This document shows, piece after piece, positions 42,597 through 51,405 of a DNA stretch of 64,000 bases. Position numbers and translations under genes: made by a program. Origin of the DNA: Paenibacillus solani (lineage in GTDB: Bacteria > Bacillota > Bacilli > Paenibacillales > Paenibacillaceae); contig NZ_LIUT01000001.1 in assembly GCF_001277345.1 (NCBI RefSeq), positions 1,365,459-1,429,458 on the forward strand, written 5' to 3'. The stretch's first letter is position 1, and each line of letters begins with the position of its first letter. The notes beneath the pieces were generated by a model. That model was given only the letters and a program-made list of their open reading frames with translations, ran no database searches and was not told the origin of the DNA.

Positions 42597-43844
42597 TTAT
42601 TCGCGAATTTGACCACTACCGATAATAACATATTTCGAGGAGGTCAGCGCGGGTAACCCCATCGGTCCACGTGCATGGAGCTTCTGGGTGCTGATGCCGA
42701 TTTCGGCGCCAAAGCCGAATTCGAAGCCGTCCGTAAAGCGGGTCGAAGCGTTATGGTATACAGCTGCCGCATCTACCTCTTGTAAGAATCGGTTTGCATG
42801 ATCCGCACTTTCAGTCACGATACATTCCGAATGCTTCGTTCCGTATTTTGAAATATGAGCTATGGCTTCATCCAGATGATCCACAATTTTCACATTCAAT
42901 ATATAGTCGTTGTACTCGGTAGCATAATCCTCAGTTGTAGCTTCAGTGGCCCATGGCGCATACTGCAGGGTGCGCTCACATCCGCGTAGTTCCACTTTGC
43001 GCTCCCCGAAAGCCTCAGCTAACGCCGTCATATTCGACTTTGCATAGTCAGCATGGACAAGCAGTGTTTCCATGGCATTGCAAACCGAAGGGCGCTGTAC
43101 TTTGGCATTGATGCTAATGGCTGCTGCCATACTTGGCTCAGCGGATGCGTCCAGATAAGTGTGGCAGATTCCCGCGCCGGTTTCGATCACAGGAACAGTA
43201 GAATTCATAACGACATTTTGGATGAGGGAGCTTCCGCCACGCGGAATAATGACGTCCAGCATACCTCGCAGCTTTAACATTTCATCCACGGAAGATCGGT
43301 TCGGATCTTCGATTAGCTGAAGTGCATCCTTTGGCAATGCCGTGCGCTCCATGGCTTCGTGAAGCACCTCGACAATCTTGCGGTTGGAGGCGAGGGCGGA
43401 TGAGCCGCCTCGAAGCACGACCGCGTTGCCTGTCTTCAAGCACAGTCCGGCTGCATCCACCGTCACGTTAGGACGTGCTTCATAGATGATACCAATGACA
43501 CCCAGCGGAACACGTTTCTTAACGATGCTCAGTCCGTTGGGGCGCTCGATCGTCTCCAAGATGTCACCGATTGGGTCAGGCAGCTCGGCGATTTGGCGAA
43601 GGCCTTCAGCAATAGCTTTAATTCTGGCTTCATTGAGCGCAAGCCGGTCGAGCAGGGAAGCAGAAGTGCCGCCTTCTTCTCCGAGGCGCAGATCCTCTGC
43701 GTTCGCTTCGATGATATCAGCAGCTCGCTGAATCAATGCGTCTGCCATAATGATCAGTGCCTGGTTTTTCTCATCTGTACTTAATTTGCCGAGACTGAAT
43801 GCGGCCTGCTTGGCGAGTTGGGCTTTACTGCGTACTTCACTCAT
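42597..43844 (-). CDS. proA: Gamma-glutamyl phosphate reductase
   Basis: Aldehyde-dehydrogenase-fold enzyme of proline synthesis, reducing gamma-glutamyl phosphate to the semialdehyde. Motifs: VPLGVIGIIYEARPNVT, VLRGGSSA, IPRGGSSLIQ, the active-site Cys in VQRPSVCNAMETLL, and RGPMGLPALTS at the C-terminus. 415 residues. GGAGGAG precedes the ATG. Second gene after the T-box. Confidence 0.97.
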   Translation of the reverse strand: MSEVRSKAQLAKQAAFSLGKLSTDEKNQALIIMADALIQRAADIIEANAEDLRLGEEGGTSASLLDRLALNEARIKAIAEGLRQIAELPDPIGDILETIERPNGLSIVKKRVPLGVIGIIYEARPNVTVDAAGLCLKTGNAVVLRGGSSALASNRKIVEVLHEAMERTALPKDALQLIEDPNRSSVDEMLKLRGMLDVIIPRGGSSLIQNVVMNSTVPVIETGAGICHTYLDASAEPSMAAAISINAKVQRPSVCNAMETLLVHADYAKSNMTALAEAFGERKVELRGCERTLQYAPWATEATTEDYATEYNDYILNVKIVDHLDEAIAHISKYGTKHSECIVTESADHANRFLQEVDAAAVYHNASTRFTDGFEFGFGAEIGISTQKLHARGPMGLPALTSSKYVIIGSGQIRE

Positions 43845-43893
43845 GATAACTCCTCCTTGGAAATGGATTTGAATAATAACTGCAACACTTGGT

Positions 43894-44997
43894 TTACTTT
43901 AATGTGATCCATTCATCGCGGTGGATGACCTCTAATCGATGGATTTCACCGATGATGCCAATCACTTGACTGCTCGGTAAACCGAGCACGGCTTGGAGCT
44001 GCTCCTCATCGTAATTCACGATCCCTCTGCCGAGCTGTTCGTTGCTCATATTGACGACCTCGACCACATCCCCTGCGTGGAAGCTGCCTTCGATCCGTTT
44101 GATACCAACAGGAAGAAGGCTGTGGCCGCCGTGAAGCAAAGCCTGCTCAGCTCCCGGATCGACCACAATCCGGCCTAGCGGTGAGGACATAAAGCCAAGC
44201 CATTGTTTTTTCATAGGCAGAGAGGATAGGTTAGTGGCAAAATAGGTTCCTTTGCCTGTATGCTCCAGAACTTTCAGCAGATCACCGGTCTCGTTGGCTT
44301 TACCGATAAATACGGGAACACCGCCCCGGGTAGCGATTTTGGCAGCATCAATCTTGGAGCGCATGCCGCCTGTGCCTACACTGGAACCTGCCCCGCCGGC
44401 TATGTTGTAAATTTCCTCTGTGATTTCATCAACTTCTTCATATCTTGTCGCGTCTGGTGACTTGCGGGGATCTGCCGTGTACAATCCGTCCATATCGGTC
44501 AGAATGATCAATCGCTGGGCACGAACCAAATTAGCAACCAAAGCAGAGAGCGTGTCGTTATCACCGAATTTCAATTCGTCAATCGAAACCGTATCGTTCT
44601 CATTGATGATGGGAATGACATCTTGTTTGAGGAGTTCCGTAATGGTCATGTTTGCATTGTTCATTCGTTTGCGATTGGCAAAATCCGTTCTTGTCAGCAA
44701 AATTTGCGCAGCCTTCATACGATACGATGCGAGAGCATTCTGGTAGGCACGCATCAGCAGCGCTTGACCCAGCGCAGCCGAGGCTTGCTTTTCATGCAAT
44801 AGCTTAGGTCTTGTGTCGTAGCCAATCTCCCGGAAGCCTGCAGCGACGGCTCCAGAAGTTACAAGCAAAACCTCATGTCCGCGCTTGCGCAGTGCCGCAA
44901 GTTCTCCGGCAAAAAAAGCGATGGCATCAAGGTTAAGTCCGCCTTCATCTGTCGTTAGAGAGCTGCTTCCGATTTTTACGACGATGCGTGAGCGCAT
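43894..44997 (-). CDS. proB: Glutamate 5-kinase
   Basis: First step of proline synthesis. The amino-acid kinase domain has VVKIGSSSLT, INENDTVS, FGDNDTLSALVA and LTDMDGLYTADP, and GTGGMRSKIDAA closes the ATP site. A C-terminal PUA domain (from about 275) is present as in the long form, total 367 residues. The ATG at 44997 has AAGGAAG eight bases upstream; the GTG nine bases earlier sits on that site. First gene of the operon, behind the T-box leader. Confidence 0.96.
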   Translation of the reverse strand: MRSRIVVKIGSSSLTTDEGGLNLDAIAFFAGELAALRKRGHEVLLVTSGAVAAGFREIGYDTRPKLLHEKQASAALGQALLMRAYQNALASYRMKAAQILLTRTDFANRKRMNNANMTITELLKQDVIPIINENDTVSIDELKFGDNDTLSALVANLVRAQRLIILTDMDGLYTADPRKSPDATRYEEVDEITEEIYNIAGGAGSSVGTGGMRSKIDAAKIATRGGVPVFIGKANETGDLLKVLEHTGKGTYFATNLSSLPMKKQWLGFMSSPLGRIVVDPGAEQALLHGGHSLLPVGIKRIEGSFHAGDVVEVVNMSNEQLGRGIVNYDEEQLQAVLGLPSSQVIGIIGEIHRLEVIHRDEWITLK

Positions 44998-45051
44998 CGT
45001 GATCACTTCCTTGTATGATAGTGGTATAACTGTCTGGATCTTTAGATAAAA

Positions 45052-45289
45052 ATAAAAAAACTTCCGTCCTATATGAAAAAGGACGAAAGTCTAACTTCCG
45101 CGGTACCACCTTTGTTGATGAGCGTTAGCCCACCCGGCTTTAGCCCTGTAACAGAAGGCACTGTCCTGGCAAGCCAGGCCGTTCGGGGGTAGGTTTCGGA
45201 AAGGGGGTCACGGCAATCCTTGCAGCCAGGGGATTGCTCTCTGTTAAGGCGTGCCACATGCTTTCGTACTGGTCCCGTCTTCACGTTTC
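45052..45289 (-). ncRNA. T-box leader (tRNA-Pro type) of the proBAC-mtnWXB operon
   Basis: Read on the minus strand. The T-box sequence AAAGGTGGTACCGCGG is at 45098-45113, next to the terminator ACTTTCGTCC/GGACGGAAGT (45061-45090) with seven T. Stem I has the AGTA motif and the distal hairpin GCAATCC/GGATTGC. Opposite AGTA is a loop AAACCTA, with CGAAAG/CTTTC above and CGGG/CCCG below, so the specifier would be CCT, a proline codon (plus-strand 45191-45193). Uncharged tRNA-Pro should allow read-through into proB. The 60 bases upstream (to 45348) hold the promoter region, not clearly resolved. Confidence 0.92.
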
Positions 45290-45348
45290 ATTATGCATTT
45301 ATAGATTACAGCAAGAATAGCACATCAGTTTGTTTTTTTCAAAAGGAA

Positions 45349-46548
45349 TTAGGATCGGTTGAAGAGATTTAGTCTGCCTATTCGATAGGCTGCTTCCTTC
45401 ATCCGTTCTTCGGTGCTTAAGAGTCCGACGCGGACATAGCCCTCTCCATGATTGCCAAACCCGACACCCGGCGCTACAGCAACCTTGGCTTCCTCGAGGA
45501 GAAGGTCGGCGAAGGATACTGAGGTAAAGCCCTCGGGCACAGGCAGCCAGCAGAAGAAGGAGCCTGACGGTTTCTTGGCTTCCCAGCCGATTTCAGAGAG
45601 GGCCCCATAGAAGGCATCTCTTCTTGATTGGTAACGCGCGACCAGTGCATCGACACAATCTTGGGAAGATGTAAGAGCTGTGGCAGCTGCCGCCTGGATG
45701 CCGCCGAACAGGCTGACATAGATGTGATCTTGCAGCATATTGATCAGCGAGATGATTTTCTTGTTCCCTAGGGCGAAGCCAACACGCCATCCGGCCATAT
45801 TGTAGGTTTTGGAGAGAGTATAAAACTCTACGCCAACTTCTTTGGCTCCTTCGGCTTGCAGGAAGCTGACCGGACGATCGCCATCAAACCCAATCGCACC
45901 ATAGGCAAAATCACTAGCCACGACAATGCCGTGCTCAGCGGCGAAGGCTACCGTGTCTTCATAAAAGGATAATGGAGCGACGGCGGACGTCGGATTATTC
46001 GGGTAATTCAAGAACATCAGTTTCGCTTTCTCTCTGTCTGCTGGTGATATGGCATCATAATCAGGAAGGAACTGGTGCTCCGCGGTTAGTGGCATGAACT
46101 TCATCTGGGCACGTGCCAGCGCGACCCCTGACCAGTAATCTGGGTAACCAGGGTCAGGTACCAGACAGACGTCACCAGGATTTAGCAGAACTTGAGGCAG
46201 CTCTACCAGACCGGTTTTTCCTCCGAATATGATGGCTACTTCCGTCTCCGGGTCCAGATCCACGTTATAGTCTTCCTTGTACCGCTTAGCAATGGCCTCT
46301 TTAAGAAAAGAAAAACCGGTAAATGGCGAATATTTGTGAAACAGCGGATTATCGGCCGCTTCCTTCAGGCTGGCTATAATATGGGGTGGCGTAGGTTGAT
46401 CGGGATTACCCTGTCCCAGGTTGATCACATCATGTCCTTGTGCCACTTGCCGATTTACCTTGGAAACCAAGGTTGCAAAAAATTGCGTAGGCAGCTGGGA
46501 CATGATCTCAGCGGGCTCTATGTGGAATTCGTTTAATTTGTTGTTCAT
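45349..46548 (-). CDS. mtnE: Methionine-salvage aminotransferase MtnE (PLP class I)
   Basis: Fold-type I aminotransferase, 399 residues, with the PLP Lys in YTLSKTYNMAGWRVG. It has INLGQGNPDQPTP, VPDPGYPDYW and FLNYPNNPTSA, closely like my memory of B. subtilis MtnE (YkrV), which transaminates ketomethylthiobutyrate to methionine using glutamine. It lies upstream of the pro T-box in the same direction, and is divergent from mtnU, its usual partner. No terminator is visible between it and the T-box leader. Confidence 0.88.
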   Translation of the reverse strand: MNNKLNEFHIEPAEIMSQLPTQFFATLVSKVNRQVAQGHDVINLGQGNPDQPTPPHIIASLKEAADNPLFHKYSPFTGFSFLKEAIAKRYKEDYNVDLDPETEVAIIFGGKTGLVELPQVLLNPGDVCLVPDPGYPDYWSGVALARAQMKFMPLTAEHQFLPDYDAISPADREKAKLMFLNYPNNPTSAVAPLSFYEDTVAFAAEHGIVVASDFAYGAIGFDGDRPVSFLQAEGAKEVGVEFYTLSKTYNMAGWRVGFALGNKKIISLINMLQDHIYVSLFGGIQAAAATALTSSQDCVDALVARYQSRRDAFYGALSEIGWEAKKPSGSFFCWLPVPEGFTSVSFADLLLEEAKVAVAPGVGFGNHGEGYVRVGLLSTEERMKEAAYRIGRLNLFNRS

Positions 46549-46624
46549 CGCAGGTTCATCACTCCGTTATCTATTTGTGCTTCAGTAAGTCTGATATGGG
46601 AAACAATCAGGATTAATTTAACAC

Positions 46625-46789
46625 GATTTATCAGAGGTGTATAGAGGGAGATACAGCTTTAGGTATTGCGGCAGCCGTGCCAGTGAGGCTATGATGAGGA
46701 CATATCGAGTCGGATAAATCCGTAATAGGAAGCGGTAACCAGAATGGTACAACCTCTTTCCGTTATCCTTATGGATTCAAACCGATAAC
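46625..46789 (+). other. Candidate regulatory leader RNA of mtnU
   Basis: GATTTATC (46625-46632) and GATAAATC (46713-46720) can close an 88-base element. Inside, AGAG, AGAGGGA and GGCAGCC occur in the order and near the spacing of the SAM-I core. GTTATCC (46762-46768) can pair with GGATAA (46712-46717) or with GATAAC (46784-46789) next to the AGGAGG site, so two exclusive structures are possible. P3 and other SAM-I parts are missing. Confidence 0.3.
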
Positions 46790-46802
46790 AGGAGGCTGTA
46801 AG

Positions 46803-47615
46803 ATGACTGCAAAAGCTGAAGCACCAATGAATATCGCCCTTATCCAAGCTGATATTGAGATAGGTAACGTAAAGGCCAATATGAATAAAATGCTGGACAT
46901 GATGAATAAGGCTGCAACCGCAAATACGAAGCCGGACGTGATTGTGCTGCCGGAATTGTGGAATACAGGGTACGCGCTGGATCAGATTCAGGATATCGCT
47001 GATCCCATGGGACAAGAAACTTCCCGGATGCTGAGCGAGTTTGCGAAAGAGCACCGCATTCAGATTGTTGGTGGTTCTGTAGCTGAACGCGTGGAGGACC
47101 GGATATATAACACGATGTATGTCTTTAACCGGGATGGGGAACAGGTCGCCAAATATTCCAAGATTCATCTATTCCGTCTCATGGATGAAGAGAAGCATCT
47201 GGAAGCTGGTCAGCATACGGTGACCTTTGATTTGGAGCGGATCAAGGCAGGTGCCTCAATCTGTTATGATATCCGATTCCCGGAATTTATGCGTACGCTT
47301 GCACTGGCTGATGCTCAAGTGCTGTTTGTGCCTGCACAGTGGCCGCACCCGCGTCTGCATCACTGGAGAACTTTACTTATGGCCAGAGCGATTGAGAACC
47401 AAATGTATGTGGTAGCTTGCAACCGAGTAGGCACTAGCGGTGATACGGATTTCTTCGGCCATTCGATGATCATCGATCCTTGGGGAGAAGTCATTGTGGA
47501 AGGCGATGACCAGGAAGCGATCCTGACCGGAACGATCGACTGCAATCTTACGGATGAAGTGAGAGGGCGCATCCCGGTATTTGAAGACCGCCGGCCCAAT
47601 TTGTATTTTAAATAA
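46803..47615 (+). CDS. mtnU: Carbon-nitrogen hydrolase, MtnU (omega-amidase type)
   Basis: Nitrilase-superfamily amidase, 270 residues. The catalytic triad is Glu in LPELWNTGY, Lys in KYSKIHLF and Cys in SICYDIRFPE. In B. subtilis mtnU (ykrU) lies next to mtnE and removes the amide from 2-oxoglutaramate, the by-product of glutamine-dependent transamination. AGGAGG is seven bases before the ATG. Divergent from mtnE. Confidence 0.9.
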   Translation: MTAKAEAPMNIALIQADIEIGNVKANMNKMLDMMNKAATANTKPDVIVLPELWNTGYALDQIQDIADPMGQETSRMLSEFAKEHRIQIVGGSVAERVEDRIYNTMYVFNRDGEQVAKYSKIHLFRLMDEEKHLEAGQHTVTFDLERIKAGASICYDIRFPEFMRTLALADAQVLFVPAQWPHPRLHHWRTLLMARAIENQMYVVACNRVGTSGDTDFFGHSMIIDPWGEVIVEGDDQEAILTGTIDCNLTDEVRGRIPVFEDRRPNLYFK

Positions 47616-47654
47616 ATGCTCATAGGGCTGCGCGTCTCTAAACTTTAAAGTAAA

Positions 47655-47679
47655 GTTTCAACTGCGCGTTGACGGGTAT
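47655..47679 (+). promoter_or_regulatory. Sigma-B/F-type promoter
   Basis: GTTTCA (47655-47660), 13 bases, GGGTAT (47674-47679), near the B. subtilis sigma-B form GTTTAA-N12-15-GGGWAW. The inverted repeat AAACTTT/AAAGTTT overlaps the -35 part and may also be the end signal of mtnU. The gene starts at 47716. Confidence 0.5.
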
Positions 47680-47715
47680 ACTAAGGGTAATCCGTCTGAG
47701 AGGAGGCTTAGAATC

Positions 47716-47901
47716 ATGGCAGAGAACAACCAATTCGACAGCCGAAACAATGAGCAGGAACAAGAGCAGAAAGATCAATTCCGCAGTTTTGTTGAGCAGG
47801 TCGCGGGAGAGAACAACAGCAAGAATGAATCGCTGCGTGATCAATCCCGTACCGCCGATGAACAGAACCGAATGATTGATCAGCAGAATTTGCGCAAATA
47901 G
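47716..47901 (+). CDS. Small hydrophilic protein (61 aa), Gln/Asn/Glu rich
   Basis: A highly charged, probably unfolded or helical peptide (NNEQEQEQKDQ; repeats of Gln, Asn and Arg), without hydrophobic core or membrane segment. GAGAGGAGG precedes the ATG at 47716. Its promoter resembles those of general stress or forespore genes, and its composition is like small stress/spore proteins, but I do not recognise the family. A strong terminator follows. Confidence 0.7.
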   Translation: MAENNQFDSRNNEQEQEQKDQFRSFVEQVAGENNSKNESLRDQSRTADEQNRMIDQQNLRK

Positions 47902-47946
47902 TCTGTTTTAGAGATGCGCATCACATGGTTAGACATAACGACAAAT

Positions 47947-47991
47947 AGAGGCTCAGCCAAGTTGCGTACAGACCTTGGCTGAGCCTCTTTA
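47947..47991. terminator. Bidirectional terminator
   Basis: A 15-bp perfect stem AGAGGCTCAGCCAAG/CTTGGCTGAGCCTCT between the small protein gene and the convergent LysR gene. Confidence 0.92.
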
Positions 47992-47998
47992 TGCGTGT

Positions 47999-48934
47999 TC
48001 ATTCATGATTTCTTATACTTTCTACTACAAGATGGTCCATGACCTGTTTGAAGGTATCGATGAACGCATCAGCCGCTTTGGACAGATAACGGCCATCACG
48101 ATATGCAACAACCAGCGTGCGGCTCGGGACCGGGTCAGCAAGCGGCAAATATACCGGGATAAACTCGCTGCGTTTGGCTCTGGCTATGAAACGAGGCACG
48201 AGCGTAATCCCCATTCCCGTTGCGACTAGGGATTGGAGCGTCTCAATGTTGTTGCTCTCAAAAACAACATTCGGTTCAAAGCCGGCTTCACGGCAAATAT
48301 CAAAGGTCAGTTTCCGAAAGCCCTGCCCCTTCTTTAATACGACAAACGCTTCATTTCGGAGCTCATCTACGGTAATGGGGCGAACGGGATCGGAGGTCGC
48401 ACGCAATGCAAGCGGATGTTGCGGTGGAACGGCTAAATCGATCATCTCCTCGCCGATGGGAATCCACGACAGTGACGGCTCGGATAGCGGAAGCGCGAGC
48501 AGGCTCAGATCGGCCTTACCGCTGGCCGTCAGCTTTTCCAGGTTCAAAGAGGAGTCTTCCAGAAGGGTGATCTCGATATCCGGATATCCTTTTTTAAAGG
48601 CGGGCAGTACTCTAGGCAGCAGATGAGAGCCTGTTATCGGCATGCTGCCGACAACAACTTTTCCCTTGCGTAGCTGCGAAATATCCGACATCTCCTGCTT
48701 CAATTGTTCGACTGCGTCCATAATCTTCTGGGCGTGCTCGACGAAGCTGGCCCCGGCATGGGTAAGCTCCACACTGCTGGTATTGCGCTGGAACAGCATG
48801 ACTCCAAGCTCCTTCTCCAGTTTCGAAAGCTGCTGGCTCAAGGAAGGCTGGGCAATATGAAGCTTCTCGGCAGCGCGAGAGAAATTTCGATCTGCAGCGA
48901 TTTGCAGTGTATATTGCAATTGTCTTAATTCCAT
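47999..48934 (-). CDS. LysR family transcriptional regulator
   Basis: 311 residues. The N-terminal winged helix is MELRQLQYTLQIA, then FSRAAEKLHIAQPSLSQQLSKLE; the rest is the periplasmic-binding-like effector domain (VVGSMPITGSHLLPRVLP). It is divergent from leuCD. A 15-bp inverted repeat CTATTACATTTATAG (T-N11-A) at 48963-48977 is in the shared intergenic region, so it probably controls itself and perhaps leuCD. The effector is unknown. Confidence 0.9.
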   Translation of the reverse strand: MELRQLQYTLQIAADRNFSRAAEKLHIAQPSLSQQLSKLEKELGVMLFQRNTSSVELTHAGASFVEHAQKIMDAVEQLKQEMSDISQLRKGKVVVGSMPITGSHLLPRVLPAFKKGYPDIEITLLEDSSLNLEKLTASGKADLSLLALPLSEPSLSWIPIGEEMIDLAVPPQHPLALRATSDPVRPITVDELRNEAFVVLKKGQGFRKLTFDICREAGFEPNVVFESNNIETLQSLVATGMGITLVPRFIARAKRSEFIPVYLPLADPVPSRTLVVAYRDGRYLSKAADAFIDTFKQVMDHLVVESIRNHE

Positions 48935-48962
48935 ATAAGCATCACTCCACTATAGCTGAATC

Positions 48963-49017
48963 CTATTACATTTATAGATATTATATCTTGGAACAATGAA
49001 GAAGGAAATGATATATT
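48963..49017 (+). promoter_or_regulatory. LysR box and leuCD promoter
   Basis: CTAT-N7-ATAG (48963-48977) is a T-N11-A LysR box; GATATTATATC follows it. A promoter to the right has TTGGAA (48988-48993), 18 bases, TATATT (49012-49017) with TG one base before it. The leader that follows (49020-49110) contains the hairpins CAACG/CGTTG and GATCTTC/GAAGATC but no T-box element. Confidence 0.55.
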
Positions 49018-49118
49018 ACTATCAACGTAAAGATGATGCGTTGTAGATCTTCCTCCTCATGTGTTGAAGATCCAAGCAGTTATCTTCCATGGACGTAAAG
49101 AACAATGGGGTGATTATG

Positions 49119-50543
49119 ATGAGTAAGAAGACAATGTTCGAGAAAATTTGGGATAACCACGTGATTCATCAAGAAGAAGGTAAACCGGGGATTTTGTACA
49201 TCGATCTGCATTTGGTGCACGAAGTGACCTCCCCGCAAGCATTTGAGGGCCTGCGTCTCAGCGGCCGCAAAGTACGCCGTCCTGAACTGACGTTTGCAAC
49301 GATGGACCACAACGTACCTACGAAAGACCGCTTTAATATCACCGATCCGATCTCGAAACAGCAAATTGATACACTGACCAAGAACTGTCAGGATTTCGGT
49401 GTTACTCTCTATGATCTGGACACGATTGATCAAGGTGTTGTGCACGTTATGGGACCTGAATTAGGTTTGACTCATCCAGGCAAAACGATTGTGTGCGGCG
49501 ACAGCCATACTTCAACTCATGGCGCATTCGGCGCTCTTGCGTTCGGTATCGGCACCAGTGAAGTAGAGCATGTTATGGCAACCCAATGTCTGCAGCAGGC
49601 GAAGGCAAAAACGATGGAAGTACGTTTTGTCGGTCACCGCAATCCGGGCGTAACAGCGAAGGACATGATCCTTGGCGTTATCGCGAAATACGGAACAGAT
49701 TTTGCTACGGGCTATGTTATTGAATACACAGGCGAAGCAATTCGCGAGTTGTCCATGGAAGAGCGCATGACCGTGTGCAACATGTCCATTGAAGGCGGAG
49801 CTAGAGCGGGTATGATTGCTCCAGACGAAACAACGTTTGAATACTTGCGCGGACGCCAATACGTACCGCAGGGCGAAGCTTTTGATGCTGCAGTTGCAGC
49901 CTGGAAACAGCTTGTAACAGACGAAGGCGCCGGGTTTGACACTGTGGTTGAGTTCGACGTAGAATCCCTGATCCCTCAAGTGACTTGGGGTACGAGCCCG
50001 GGCATGGGTACAGACATTTCCTCCACGGTTCCGAATCCTGCTGACTTCAAGACTGAGAACGAGCGTAAGGCTGCTGAGAAGGCTTTGGAGTATATGGATC
50101 TGGTGCCTGGCACCCCGATGGCAGAGATTCCGATTGATTATGTATTTATCGGTTCCTGCACGAATGGGCGTATTGAGGATCTGCGTGCTGCCGCTGCTGT
50201 TGCGAAAGGACATAAAGTGTCCGGCAATGTGACGGCCATCGTAGTACCGGGATCGGGCCGAGTGAAGATTCAGGCCGAGAAAGAAGGACTTGACAAAATT
50301 TTTGTTGAAGCCGGATTTGAATGGCGTGAAGCAGGCTGCAGTATGTGTCTGGCCATGAACCCGGACGTGCTCAAGCCTGGACAGCGCTGCGCTTCCACGT
50401 CCAACCGTAACTTCGAAGGACGCCAAGGCCGCGGTGGCAGAACACATCTCGTATCGCCGGCAATGGCAGCGGCAGCTGCGGTTAAAGGGCGCTTCGTGGA
50501 TGTACGTGACTGGAACTTTGCAACTGAAGAAGTTGTGAGCTAA
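49119..50543 (+). CDS. leuC: 3-isopropylmalate dehydratase large subunit
   Basis: Aconitase-family subunit, 474 residues, isomerising isopropylmalate in leucine synthesis. The 4Fe-4S ligands are Cys in FIGSCTNGR and the pair [31 protein letters not shown] and [10 protein letters not shown] are also diagnostic. The ATG at 49119 has GGGGTG six bases upstream; ATG 49089 lacks a site. leuD follows after 20 bases. The leuA and leuB genes are not adjacent here. Confidence 0.97.
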   Translation: MSKKTMFEKIWDNHVIHQEEGKPGILYIDLHLVHEVTSPQAFEGLRLSGRKVRRPELTFATMDHNVPTKDRFNITDPISKQQIDTLTKNCQDFGVTLYDLDTIDQGVVHVMGPELGLTHPGKTIVCGDSHTSTHGAFGALAFGIGTSEVEHVMATQCLQQAKAKTMEVRFVGHRNPGVTAKDMILGVIAKYGTDFATGYVIEYTGEAIRELSMEERMTVCNMSIEGGARAGMIAPDETTFEYLRGRQYVPQGEAFDAAVAAWKQLVTDEGAGFDTVVEFDVESLIPQVTWGTSPGMGTDISSTVPNPADFKTENERKAAEKALEYMDLVPGTPMAEIPIDYVFIGSCTNGRIEDLRAAAAVAKGHKVSGNVTAIVVPGSGRVKIQAEKEGLDKIFVEAGFEWREAGCSMCLAMNPDVLKPGQRCASTSNRNFEGRQGRGGRTHLVSPAMAAAAAVKGRFVDVRDWNFATEEVVS

Positions 50544-50563
50544 GAAGGACGGAGGAGAAGGAT

Positions 50564-51166
50564 ATGCAAGCATTTACGACATTAAAAGGCTTAGTCGCAC
50601 CCGTGGATCGGGTGAATGTAGATACAGACGCTATTATTCCCAAGCAATTTTTGAAACGAATCGAACGCACAGGGTTTGGACAATTCCTGTTTTATGAATG
50701 GCGGTTTGATGAAGAAGGAGGCAACATCGACAGCTTCTCGCTGAATCAGCCTCGTTACCAGGGCTCGACGGTTCTGATCTCCCGCGCGAACTTTGGCTGT
50801 GGTTCATCCCGTGAACACGCACCTTGGGCTATTCTTGATTATGGGTTCCGTGTTGTCATCGCTCCGTCATTTGCGGATATATTCTATAATAACTGCTTTA
50901 AGAACGGGATTTTGCCGATCAAGTTGTCGGAAGAGCAGGTGGAAGAGTTGTTCCAGCGCACGGAAGCGAATGAAGGATATCAGCTGAACGTGGATCTGGA
51001 GAACAAAACGATTACGGATGATCAAGGGCTTCATATTGATTTCGATCTTGACGAGCATCGCCGTCAATTCCTGCTTCAAGGTTTGGACGACATCGGTTTG
51101 ACGCTCCAGCATGAAGATGCGATTGATGCTTACGAGAAGAAACACAACGATCGTCTGTTCGCGTAA
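50564..51166 (+). CDS. leuD: 3-isopropylmalate dehydratase small subunit
   Basis: The swivel-domain partner of LeuC, 200 residues. It has [35 protein letters not shown] (substrate-binding SREHA) and [31 protein letters not shown] precedes the ATG. Ends 38 bases before a strong terminator. Confidence 0.97.
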   Translation: MQAFTTLKGLVAPVDRVNVDTDAIIPKQFLKRIERTGFGQFLFYEWRFDEEGGNIDSFSLNQPRYQGSTVLISRANFGCGSSREHAPWAILDYGFRVVIAPSFADIFYNNCFKNGILPIKLSEEQVEELFQRTEANEGYQLNVDLENKTITDDQGLHIDFDLDEHRRQFLLQGLDDIGLTLQHEDAIDAYEKKHNDRLFA

Positions 51167-51203
51167 TCTCGCAAATCATGCAACAAAAGTTTACAAGATT
51201 ATT

Positions 51204-51242
51204 AAACTTCCATTTCCGATGTAGGAAATGGAAGTTTTTTTT
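51204..51242 (+). terminator. Terminator of leuCD
   Basis: A 14-bp perfect stem AAACTTCCATTTCC/GGAAATGGAAGTTT with loop GATGTA, then T run. Confidence 0.95.
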
Positions 51243-51405
51243 GGTATTATGGAATTAATATGCAAAGGTTGCCGGTAGAAACCAATGTTTTATGTCAGTA
51301 TTTGTTCGGCAGATATACGCCGGGAATGCTGATTCACATTTTTGCAGTATCGCTTTATGCTAGATTGCTTTTCAAATTCAAACATGGGATGAACGAGGAG
51401 GATTC

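Noticed and set aside
45191..45215. CCC as the T-box specifier
   Set aside because: CCC runs occur nearby, but only the CCT of AAACCTA sits opposite the AGTA motif between two helices. Both are Pro codons, so the conclusion is unchanged.
45069..45284. 71-codon minus-strand ORF upstream of proB
   Set aside because: It lies entirely in the T-box leader and reads through its stems and terminator.
46625..46720. Standard SAM-I riboswitch before mtnU
   Set aside because: P3 and the GTGCTAA element are missing, so it is reported only as an uncertain leader RNA.
49512..50573. 353-codon ORF antisense to leuC
   Set aside because: Shadow of a well-conserved gene in the opposite strand; no ribosome site and no recognisable motif.
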